From 20-14-all-45-10 sp964435965 (GTDB lineage Bacteria > Chloroflexota > Dehalococcoidia > GIF9 > AB-539-J10), in the NCBI GenBank assembly GCA_964435965.1, contig CAYTBB010000037.1:1-12115 (forward strand): a stretch of 12,115 nucleotides of DNA, in the 5' to 3' direction. A program made the position numbers and the translations under genes. The notes under the pieces are model-generated. The model was given only the letters and a program-made list of their open reading frames with translations, was not told where the DNA came from and did not search any database. The stretch's first letter is position 1. Every line of letters begins with the position of its first letter. This document shows positions 1-5,827 of this stretch, piece by piece.

Positions 1-2186
1 AGCACATCACCTGTCTCAGCGTCGACAAATATGGTTACCGGTGGCAGAGTGCCATGCCCTAACTGCAGGACATAGACCTTGCGCCCGTCAAGCTCCTCAG
101 AACTGATTACCTGGATGGAGTCATAGAAGTCACGCCAGTCACCATCCATAACAGCGGGGTGGCCCATTTTCGCCTGTTCCAGAAACTTACCGTGCAGTTC
201 ATCGAACGGCCCGAAGCTGGATTCGACGAATGCCTGGTCTCCATTAACTGCTGACCTGCTGTAGCCATACTTGCCATAGTCAGAGTCTACACGATACTGG
301 TCTATGCCCCCGACATACAGAGAGAATGTACCCCTGACTCCAGATTGGACGCTATGAATGGTACCATTTACCTGATAGTCTCTCATCTCTTTAAGAGCGG
401 CCTTGCGGCCGGCAGTATCGCGCAAGGCAAGGATTTCCTCTACTGTGGGCAATCGCTCGCCCTCTACCCGGGGCATCAAGAACTCTTTGCCAGCCTGGTA
501 GTATGTCAGCGACTCGATTTGTCCGTCAGATGTTTCATTGAACCGCAGGGTAAAGGCATCTGAGATGCGGAAAACCCATATGCCCTCTTCATCTGGTGGG
601 TATAGCTCATAGACCATCTCCCCGGGCCAGTCTATTGCGAGCCGGTTGTTCTGAATAAGCACCTCAGCAGTAATACCCAGTTCCTCGGAGTGGTAACTAC
701 CAAGATATTTCTGTAGCTCATCCAGGGGGATCTCCGGTGCAATCTCAACGCCCTTCCTTGGTAACTCGAAGACGAGGCCTGCCTGGTACATTTTCATACC
801 GATTACATTGTCATTGGCATCGCGGTCGAAAGATACGGCAACTTCATCGCTGATGGCGAAGTACCACTTACCTTCCTCATCGGGATCTTTGAGTTCGTAG
901 ATTTGCTGACCAGGCACATCGACGGCCAGACGGTCATTCTGCACGAGCACCGTAAACTCCGTATCCTTAAATGAGCCGAAGTTGGCACTATATTCGCCGA
1001 TATAGGGCTCGTATTCTGTAGTCTCTCCCGGCATCTTCCATTCCCCGAGTAGGGCCTCCCAGACCATGTTGATGGACTGCTGCTGCAGTGGAGTGACGGA
1101 AGCATTGGTGAGCAATACGAAGCCAAGGTCGGATTCGGGCAGCAGTGCCACCTCCGCTGAGAAGCCATCTACATTACCGCCGTGTTCGACTACGGGTTGT
1201 CCTTCCCATTCCCGAAGCATCCAACCGAGTCCATAGCTTATCCCCGGGGCGATTTCTTCAATCTGGCTCGTCCAGGTCTCGCGGAGTTGCTCTTCACTAA
1301 TCAGATGCTGGTCTTCGTACTCCCCAAGGCCAAGCTGGAGACGTAGCCACTGGGCCATGTCGAGCACATTGGAGTTGATAGCCCCGGACGGGGCTATGTT
1401 GTCTACATTACGCATGGGCTTATACTTATATGTCTCTAGGTCATCGTCCCAGAGATAGCCCAGTGAGAGACGGGGGTCTTTTTGGGCCTGGCTTATGGAT
1501 GTGCTTGTACTCTCCATACCCAGTGGTTCAAAGATACGATCAGCAATGAGTGTATCCCAGTCTGTACCGGCGGCTTTTTCAGCAGCTATTCCCCCAGCCA
1601 TGTACATTACATTGCTGTAGTAGAACTTCTCACGAAATCCTGCGAAGGGCTCGGCAGCGGTCGCGTCATGCAGCACCTCCTCCCGTGGGATTTTGCCGCT
1701 GGCAAACAAGAGCCCCATGCGGACAAAGCCGGTGCGGTGACTCAGCAAATCGCGTATGGTAACTTCAGCGTTTTCATCCTCGCTATCTATATCAAACTCG
1801 CAGTATGGTAAATATTCGGTTATCGGATCGTCCCAGTCCATCTTCCCCTCATCAACAAGCATGCCAACGAGAGTGGCGGTGAAGGCCTTGGTAGATGAGC
1901 CGATGGCGAAAATTGTCTCAGGGGTCACCGCTGTTTCTGTCTCAATATTTGTCACACCAAAGCCATGCGCCAGCACAAGCTCGTCATCCTTGACTACAGC
2001 GATAGCCATACCGGGGATGTGTAGTGACTGGCGCTGCTGCTCAAGCTGTTCGACCAGGAGGTCAAGGCGCTGCTCCAGAGACCCTGGCTCTGTAGTCGGC
2101 GTTGGTGGAACTGCAGGTGTAATGCAGGAGGTGAGGGACACTACCAAAGCTAAAGCCAGCACGAAAGGAATTAATATCTTCTTCAT
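1..2186 (-). CDS. Serine beta-lactamase-family hydrolase lipoprotein, 3' end beyond window
   Basis: An open frame of 728 codons runs off the left edge without a stop, so the C-terminus is missing. It starts at ATG 2186, with GGAGG at 2194-2198 seven bases upstream. Residues 1-21 form a lipoprotein signal ending in the lipobox LTSC (lipidated C21), so the protein is probably membrane-anchored outside the cytoplasm. Residues about 40-380 are a class C beta-lactamase/DD-peptidase-like domain: SSTK at 97-100 (SxxK nucleophile motif), YSN at 190-192 (YxN) and HGG at 335-337. Two similar modules follow, about 395-477 and 492-573. Each has a QN(D/N)RLA segment, YEL..PDEEG and YQAG..F..PR, resembling the DUF3471-type domain often found behind such hydrolases. 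Residues about 585-728 may be a LolA-like beta domain (weak inference). The substrate is unknown: a peptidoglycan peptide, D-amino acid peptide or ester is possible. A resistance role is not implied. Confidence 0.93.
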   Translation of the reverse strand, partial: MKKILIPFVLALALVVSLTSCITPAVPPTPTTEPGSLEQRLDLLVEQLEQQRQSLHIPGMAIAVVKDDELVLAHGFGVTNIETETAVTPETIFAIGSSTKAFTATLVGMLVDEGKMDWDDPITEYLPYCEFDIDSEDENAEVTIRDLLSHRTGFVRMGLLFASGKIPREEVLHDATAAEPFAGFREKFYYSNVMYMAGGIAAEKAAGTDWDTLIADRIFEPLGMESTSTSISQAQKDPRLSLGYLWDDDLETYKYKPMRNVDNIAPSGAINSNVLDMAQWLRLQLGLGEYEDQHLISEEQLRETWTSQIEEIAPGISYGLGWMLREWEGQPVVEHGGNVDGFSAEVALLPESDLGFVLLTNASVTPLQQQSINMVWEALLGEWKMPGETTEYEPYIGEYSANFGSFKDTEFTVLVQNDRLAVDVPGQQIYELKDPDEEGKWYFAISDEVAVSFDRDANDNVIGMKMYQAGLVFELPRKGVEIAPEIPLDELQKYLGSYHSEELGITAEVLIQNNRLAIDWPGEMVYELYPPDEEGIWVFRISDAFTLRFNETSDGQIESLTYYQAGKEFLMPRVEGERLPTVEEILALRDTAGRKAALKEMRDYQVNGTIHSVQSGVRGTFSLYVGGIDQYRVDSDYGKYGYSRSAVNGDQAFVESSFGPFDELHGKFLEQAKMGHPAVMDGDWRDFYDSIQVISSEELDGRKVYVLQLGHGTLPPVTIFVDAETGDV

Positions 2187-2226
2187 TGTTTTTCCTCCTC
2201 TGTTTTGTTCTCCCCCTTATGACAAG

Positions 2227-2253
2227 ATTGTATACCGTGAATTGATTGGTCAA
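2227..2253 (-). promoter_or_regulatory. Candidate promoter of the serine hydrolase gene
   Basis: On the minus strand a -35-like TTGACC (2248-2253) and a -10-like TACAAT (2227-2232) stand 15 bases apart, which is short for a sigma-70 promoter. They lie about 40 bases upstream of the ATG at 2186, with the Shine-Dalgarno sequence between. The rest of 2187-2547 holds no gene that I can support. Confidence 0.35.
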
Positions 2254-2448
2254 GCCAGCATCAGCCGCGCTTGCTGGAAATGGGCCTTCACTGTGGTGAG
2301 AGATCCCAGGCTGACCACTACCAAAACCGCTGATTATATCACCCCACACATCACCCCTTGTCAAATCCAAGCTACAGACTTGTGGCCTTATCAAAAGCCC
2401 TGACTCGAAAAGCCCTATTTCCCAAACAATCCAGGTGCAGTCCACAGG

Positions 2449-2481
2449 AAAAGCGGCCCAGAGCGGGCAACTGCGGGCCGC
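2449..2481 (-). terminator. Possible intrinsic terminator after the FMN-protein gene
   Basis: Read on the minus strand, GCGGCCC (2475-2481) pairs perfectly with GGGCCGC (2453-2459) across a 15-base loop and is followed by TTTTCC. It lies about 70 bases past the stop of the minus-strand gene at 2548-2976. The stem is GC-rich but the T run is short, so this would be a modest terminator. Confidence 0.45.
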
Positions 2482-2492
2482 GAGCTAGGTCA

Positions 2493-2540
2493 GGGGCTAT
2501 AACTGAGCTAGGATAACATCCTACTCTACACGATAGCCCC
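2493..2540. repeat. Nested inverted repeat
   Basis: GGGGCTAT (2493-2500) is the exact reverse complement of ATAGCCCC (2533-2540). Inside it, TAGGAT (2509-2514) pairs with ATCCTA (2518-2523) around the loop AAC. The outer arm and the following bases recall a tRNA acceptor and D-arm start, but no T-arm or valid anticodon arm follows, so I do not call a tRNA. It sits directly 3' of the FMN-protein gene. Confidence 0.5.
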
Positions 2541-2547
2541 GCCGCCC

Positions 2548-2976
2548 TTAAAGTGGAAAATCAGAGGTGCGTCTTCCCGTCATCTCTTCTATCTGTATGA
2601 TTCCCACGTAGAATTGCATTTTTCCCAATTGCTCATCGCTCGGCATTTGACCCATGAGGATCTGAAAAAATTCCTTCTTCGCCTCAATATCATCCCTCAA
2701 GGTAGCTGTGCCATAACAAATTACACTGGCCCAGCCTTTCTGGTATTCATCAACCTCAAAGCAGACTCTGTTATTCCTTTTCATGAAGTCCACCTTCTTT
2801 CCTTGCTTGGCTGAATGAAAGTAGACCCTCTCTTGGTCATATGCATAGGATACCGGGACGGCATAGGGCTCGTTTTGAAGAGCAAGTCCTAACCTTCCGT
2901 GTGAGCATTTCCTGAGAAGACACTCCATTTCATCCCGACTCATCACCTTTGGTTGTTGATGCATAGCTTCATCCAT
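2548..2976 (-). CDS. Pyridoxamine 5'-phosphate oxidase-like FMN-binding protein
   Basis: This is a 142-residue cytosolic protein of the small split-barrel FMN-binding group (PNPOx-like, including NimA-type proteins). Recognisable features are the N-terminal helix SRDEMECLL, then GRLGLALQNEPYAVPVSYAYD (about residues 27-47), YFHSAKQGKKVDFM (52-65), and the strand pair RVCFEVDE / WASVICYGTATL (70-93). The C-terminal motif is GRRTSDFPL. Such proteins bind FMN or F420 and reduce small molecules, but the substrate cannot be read from sequence. The frame is open back to 3045. I chose ATG 2976 because AAGGAGGG (2982-2989) lies five bases upstream, and because the family normally starts close to this conserved helix. 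The gene shares strand with its neighbours, but gaps of 361 and 140 bases argue for separate transcription. Confidence 0.9.
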   Translation of the reverse strand: MDEAMHQQPKVMSRDEMECLLRKCSHGRLGLALQNEPYAVPVSYAYDQERVYFHSAKQGKKVDFMKRNNRVCFEVDEYQKGWASVICYGTATLRDDIEAKKEFFQILMGQMPSDEQLGKMQFYVGIIQIEEMTGRRTSDFPL

Positions 2977-3116
2977 ATTCTCCCTCCTTGATTGGCCAAA
3001 CTTTTTGCCCTCCCAAATCTGCTGGCTGGGCTGCAACTGAGCCAATTTCCTATCACTTAGATTCGCTACTTAGGGGTTCTAAGATGATATTGTCGTGAAT
3101 TCGGAAGGTTTTTGGC

Positions 3117-3584
3117 TCAAATTCGACCCCCCATCACATGTACTGTCAAGACAAATGTCCAGGTTGCCTTCAGCCCACCCTCCCAGGGTTGGCTGTATTC
3201 CATAGATATAGTACTCTCGCCCTGCTTGAGCGCCTTGAAGGTCCATATTTCTTTGCCGGCAGCCCCCGGAGGAGGGGGCGCGCAACCTACGGCCTCTGGA
3301 GGAGGCACGAATTCGTGGTCTGTCTGCTGCAATACGGCCTGGTCGCTAATTTGTGCAGCCTCCGACCATTGATGGCCTGTCGAAGGGTTAGAGCACAAAG
3401 TTACTGTAATTGTGTCCCCAATAACAACTACCAGTTCATCGCTAATGGCAGGGAGCTTCATAAAGTCTTCACAGCTGGCTTCTATGCATATCTGCTCCTG
3501 GTGCGGCGGCGGGCCCGTCAGACAACCGGACATGGTTAAGATGATGGCAAGCACAGCACAAAGCAATATTAGCTTTGATTTCAT
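3117..3584 (-). CDS. Chagasin-family (I42) cysteine peptidase inhibitor lipoprotein
   Basis: This 155-residue protein has a lipoprotein signal at residues 1-21 (hydrophobic stretch then MSGC, lipidated C21), placing it on the outer face of the membrane. The mature part fits the chagasin/ICP fold, whose three loops plug papain-like active sites. NPSTGHQW (66-73) corresponds to the NPTTG loop. A glycine-rich stretch before KEIWTFKALKQGES (111-124) corresponds to the middle loop. QPWE (132-135) corresponds to the RPW loop, with Q for R. The middle loop has an unusual proline-rich insert with a cysteine (EAVGCAPPPPG, about 97-107). Start ATG 3584 has AAGGAGG eight bases upstream. The role is inferred: protection against own or foreign cysteine peptidases. 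No peptidase gene is visible nearby. Confidence 0.87.
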   Translation of the reverse strand: MKSKLILLCAVLAIILTMSGCLTGPPPHQEQICIEASCEDFMKLPAISDELVVVIGDTITVTLCSNPSTGHQWSEAAQISDQAVLQQTDHEFVPPPEAVGCAPPPPGAAGKEIWTFKALKQGESTISMEYSQPWEGGLKATWTFVLTVHVMGGRI

Positions 3585-3999
3585 AGCTTGTGCCTCCTTA
3601 TTTCAATTAGCTTTTTGAGGATTTTGGTTCATACATCATAACGTCAGTAGAGTCATATGGTTTAGTCATGGTGTGGTCTTTCTTCTACTTTGCTTTCCCG
3701 CGGCAACTATATAGAAATGCTTCCTCACGCCAGAATGATGGTGGCTATTGGCCTATCTCGGCTGGGGCTCTAGAATCAATTTTTTAGCTTTGGGATTTCA
3801 ACGATATTGCCCCTCCGGCAGCAGACTTGAGAAAACTACATACATTTGCGCTGGCACCATGCGGCCAAAGCCAGCCAACCAAGGGGAAGCGGGCCAAGGC
3901 CTAGCAGAATATGCGGCGCAAGATTTCGGCTTCGAAGTCCACAATATTATCAAGCTAAGTGCACTCACTGAACATCCCCGTACACTTCGCAGGAAAGCG

Positions 4000-4080
4000 G
4001 CCTGAAGGAGCCTCAAGAAAGGCGCCCCTCTATAATCCTAGAGCCTGTGTGCTTCCCAGCCTGAAGGAGTTACCAAGAAA
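4000..4080. repeat. Direct repeat pair 59 bp apart
   Basis: GCCTGAAGGAG occurs at 4000-4010 and again at 4059-4069. Both copies are followed by a similar tail ending in CAAGAAA (4014-4020 and 4074-4080). Only two copies are present and no repeat array develops, so this is not a CRISPR. It may be a local duplication. Confidence 0.6.
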
Positions 4081-4103
4081 CTGAACCATTAATATTAACT
4101 AAG

Positions 4104-4126
4104 CCCCCAGGTCCTTAACCTGGGGG
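4104..4126. repeat. Perfect 9-bp hairpin
   Basis: CCCCCAGGT (4104-4112) and ACCTGGGGG (4118-4126) form a perfect stem with the five-base loop CCTTA. Neither strand has a T run beyond the stem, so it is not a classical intrinsic terminator. It ends 19 bases before the tRNA 3' fragment. On the minus strand its inner part resembles a tRNA-Leu anticodon arm (loop TTAAGGA), but no tRNA surrounds it. Confidence 0.6.
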
Positions 4127-4144
4127 AAAGGACAGGTCTCCCGA

Positions 4145-4174
4145 AGGTCGTTGGTTCAAATCCAACCCCGGCGA
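4145..4174 (+). pseudogene. 3' third of a tRNA (fragment)
   Basis: The sequence fits tRNA positions 44-73 in exact register: variable loop AGGTC (4145-4149), T-stem GTTGG (4150-4154), T-loop TTCAAAT (4155-4161), T-stem CCAAC (4162-4166, perfectly paired), acceptor strand CCCGGCG (4167-4173) and base 73 as A. The preceding CCCGA resembles the 3' side of an anticodon stem. No matching 5' acceptor (CGCCGGG), D-arm or U33-containing anticodon loop lies upstream, and CCA is not encoded. It is therefore a fragment, either a decayed gene or the scar of integration at a tRNA. Which amino acid it served cannot be told. Confidence 0.6.
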
Positions 4175-4290
4175 GTAATTCGCCCCTTTGTTAGATGCTC
4201 ACAGCAAGTCAAGGGATAGATGGAGTAAATAAGCTGAGTCCTGTTGATGGGTGATGACTAGGCCGCGGTTATGGAACGCCTATGCTCTGG

Positions 4291-5307
4291 CTAGATATAT
4301 CTGCCTACCGATTTGGCAATTCGCCTAAGCTCCTTCATCAACCTAGCGAAGTCTGCTGGAGTGAGGGACTGAAGTCCATCCACCAGGGCTTCCTTGGGGT
4401 TGGGGTGAACTTCGATGAGTAACCCATCAGCACCAGCAGCTACAGCCGCCTTGGCTATAGCCGGAACAAGGGAGTAGTGGCCGGCAGCATGGCTGGGGTC
4501 GACGATCAAAGGCAAGTGGCTGAATTTCTTAACCGCGGGTATAGAACAGACATCGAGAGAGAAGCGAGTGCTGGTCTCAAAGGTTCTGATGCCCCTCTCG
4601 CAGAGAATAACCTGGCTATTGTTCTCTGCCAGCAGATAGTCGGCCGCTGTAAGCCACTCAGTAATAGTGGCCGATAAACCTCGCTTGAGGAGAACCGGGC
4701 ACTTGCTCTTGCCAATCTCAGTCAGCAGGGTGAAGTTTTGCATATTTCGAGCCCCAACTTGAAGAATATCGGCATACTTGGATACATGGCTGACATCGTG
4801 GGTATCCACCACTTCGGTGACGACAGGTATGCTGAATCGCTCCTTGGCTCGCGCCAGCAATTCCAGGCCAGCCTTCCCCAGCCCCTGAAAGCTGAAAGGA
4901 GAGGTGCGTGGTTTGAAGGCGCCACCGCGCATAATACAGGCCCCGGAGTTCTTCACAATCCTGGCCGCTTTCATGAACTGCTCCTCGCTCTCCACAGCGC
5001 ACGGGCCTGCCATAACCACAATGCGCTTGCCACCAATGTCGATTCCATTAATGGAAACTATGCTGTCCTCTGCCTTGAATTCCCGGGAGGCGAGCTTGTA
5101 GGGTTTCATAATCCGGGCTACGTTCTCCACGCCAGGGAGCACGGCGAAGATGTCGGTGGGTAATTGTCCTGTGTTACTTCCCAGTATAGCAACTATTGTT
5201 TTGTCGGTGCCCAAGTTCAGCTGGATGTCCAGTCCCAGCGACCTGGCCCGCTCTACCACCCCATCTATCTCCTCTGGGGTGGCACCCTTTCTCATATCCA
5301 CTATCAT
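4291..5307 (-). CDS. aroF: 3-deoxy-7-phosphoheptulonate (DAHP) synthase
   Basis: This 338-residue enzyme condenses phosphoenolpyruvate and erythrose 4-phosphate to DAHP, the first step of the shikimate pathway, in the cytosol. Residues 1-70 form the N-terminal ferredoxin-like/ACT-type regulatory domain seen in Thermotoga-type enzymes, which in that family mediates feedback by Tyr or Phe. The rest is the TIM barrel: AGPCAVES (100-107), RGGAFKPRTSPFSFQG (127-142), QVGARNMQN (183-191), LLKRG (206-210), CERGIRTFE (236-244), DPSHAAG (270-276) and EVHPNPKEALVDG (299-311). The expected metal ligands C103, H273, E299 and D310 are all present. Start ATG 5307 follows an in-frame upstream stop closely. 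The gene is monocistronic here. A promoter sits immediately upstream, leaving a leader of only about five bases. Confidence 0.97.
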   Translation of the reverse strand: MIVDMRKGATPEEIDGVVERARSLGLDIQLNLGTDKTIVAILGSNTGQLPTDIFAVLPGVENVARIMKPYKLASREFKAEDSIVSINGIDIGGKRIVVMAGPCAVESEEQFMKAARIVKNSGACIMRGGAFKPRTSPFSFQGLGKAGLELLARAKERFSIPVVTEVVDTHDVSHVSKYADILQVGARNMQNFTLLTEIGKSKCPVLLKRGLSATITEWLTAADYLLAENNSQVILCERGIRTFETSTRFSLDVCSIPAVKKFSHLPLIVDPSHAAGHYSLVPAIAKAAVAAGADGLLIEVHPNPKEALVDGLQSLTPADFARLMKELRRIAKSVGRYI

Positions 5308-5318
5308 ATTAACCTACG

Positions 5319-5347
5319 ATGATACATACATTCTGTCCTTTTGTCTA
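5319..5347 (-). promoter_or_regulatory. Promoter of the DAHP synthase gene
   Basis: On the minus strand TAGACA (5342-5347) and TATCAT (5319-5324) each match the sigma-70 hexamers at five of six positions and are exactly 17 bases apart. Only 11 bases separate the -10 box from the ATG at 5307, so transcription would begin near 5312 and give an almost leaderless mRNA. Confidence 0.6.
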
Positions 5348-5406
5348 GGTTTCTGGTAGGCATTTGGGAAGACGAAACAAGCTGGATACACCATTCTTAT
5401 GTCACC

Positions 5407-5422
5407 GCTCCGAAGGCGGAGC
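5407..5422. repeat. 6-bp hairpin
   Basis: GCTCCG (5407-5412) and CGGAGC (5417-5422) form a perfect stem with loop AAGG. It lies upstream of the DAHP synthase promoter, so it is not part of that transcript. It is just 5' of the tRNA-end fragment on the plus strand. Confidence 0.45.
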
Positions 5423-5433
5423 AAAGAAGAAAA

Positions 5434-5460
5434 ACGAGGCAAGTCTCGCCCCCGCTACCA
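5434..5460 (+). pseudogene. tRNA 3'-end fragment with encoded CCA
   Basis: Positions 5440-5460 fit tRNA nucleotides 56-76 in exact register: CAAGT closing the T-loop, CTCGC as T-stem, CCCCGCT as acceptor strand, A73 and CCA (5458-5460). The preceding ACGAG (5434-5438) would be the other T-stem side, pairing at four of five positions. One G replaces the two T residues normally opening the T-loop. No matching 5' acceptor, D-arm or anticodon arm is present upstream. A terminator follows 10 bases later, as after a real tRNA gene. This is the classic shape of a tyrosine-recombinase attachment remnant at a tRNA 3' end, though simple decay is also possible. Confidence 0.55.
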
Positions 5461-5469
5461 GGAGATTTG

Positions 5470-5499
5470 AGAGACAGGTCAGTTTGGCCTGCCTCTTTT
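5470..5499 (+). terminator. Intrinsic terminator behind the tRNA-end fragment
   Basis: AGAGACAGGTC (5470-5480) pairs with GGCCTGCCTCT (5486-5496) around the loop AGTTT, with one A-C mismatch and one G-T pair. It is followed by a TTTTC run (5496-5500). There is no plus-strand gene upstream except the tRNA fragment, so it probably belonged to that tRNA. Confidence 0.5.
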
Positions 5500-5547
5500 C
5501 AATTTGTTAAGCTTCGGGCAGGTGGCTGAGAAGAATTGGGCACACCA

Positions 5548-5578
5548 GACTGATAGTTCAGTCGCCTCGATATCGAGG
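5548..5578. repeat. Two abutting hairpins / palindrome
   Basis: GACTGA (5548-5553) pairs with TCAGTC (5558-5563) around TAGT. One base later CCTCGATATCGAGG (5565-5578) is a perfect 14-bp palindrome. The preceding bases (GGTGGCTGAG, then CACACCAGACT) recall the 5' half of a class II tRNA such as tRNA-Leu, but no T-arm follows. The palindrome could equally be a dimeric-regulator binding site. The rest of 5500-5827 shows no gene that I trust. Confidence 0.5.
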
Positions 5579-5683
5579 AAACCAGGCATGAAAAGCAATG
5601 ACCCAGCCTCTGGCGGTGGTTCGTCTTTTTTTGGCTCAACATTGTTCCTTTTCTAAGAAGAGATGCAAGAGTTTTTGGGCAGG

Positions 5684-5696
5684 GTATATAATATAC
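5684..5696. promoter_or_regulatory. AT palindrome containing a TATAAT box
   Basis: GTATAT-A-ATATAC (5684-5696) is a 13-base palindrome with TATAAT at 5687-5692. It lies about 135 bases upstream of the coiled-coil gene and could be its -10 box. There is no good -35 hexamer at the right distance, so this is tentative. Confidence 0.25.
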
Positions 5697-5827
5697 TTAA
5701 GGCGGATCACTTGTCTCAGTGACTCGGTAGACAATTTTATCTCTGAACAGGAAAAGAGATGGAAAAGGTCGGGAAATTTGCTGAGTGTAAAAGTGGTTGG
5801 AAATATTACAATTGAAGGGGGACAAAA

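Larger units (their letters stand above)
3585..4290. other. Gene-poor 706-bp spacer
   Basis: No convincing coding region is visible between the inhibitor gene and the DAHP synthase stop. The longest plus-strand frame here starts with TTG at 3748, lacks a ribosome binding site and matches no family over its length. It does contain the short string GQGLAEYA, which resembles Flp-type pilins. The spacer also holds a direct repeat, a strong hairpin and a tRNA 3' fragment, listed separately. This mix suggests decayed or recombined DNA. Confidence 0.6.

Noticed and set aside
1756..2403. Long plus-strand frame of 215 codons
   Set aside because: It lies opposite the serine hydrolase gene and its leader, is Ser/Cys/Arg-rich in the manner of an antisense frame, and has no ribosome binding site or family match.
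2949..3045. Upstream extension of the FMN-protein to position 3045
   Set aside because: The extra 23 residues have no family counterpart, while a strong AAGGAGGG sits just before the internal ATG at 2976.
4000..4080. Beginning of a CRISPR array
   Set aside because: There are only two repeat copies, the second half is imperfect, and no further units or cas genes follow.
4104..4126. Terminator of the DAHP synthase gene
   Set aside because: The stem is perfect but lies 165 bases past the stop and lacks a T run on the minus strand.
4145..4174. A complete tRNA gene
   Set aside because: Only the 3' third is present. No 5' acceptor strand complementary to CCCGGCG and no D-arm or valid anticodon loop can be placed upstream.
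5308..5600. T-box or tryptophan-type leader upstream of DAHP synthase
   Set aside because: No T-box core (GGTGG-ACCGCG type) or leader peptide is visible on the minus strand, and the promoter at 5319-5347 leaves almost no leader.
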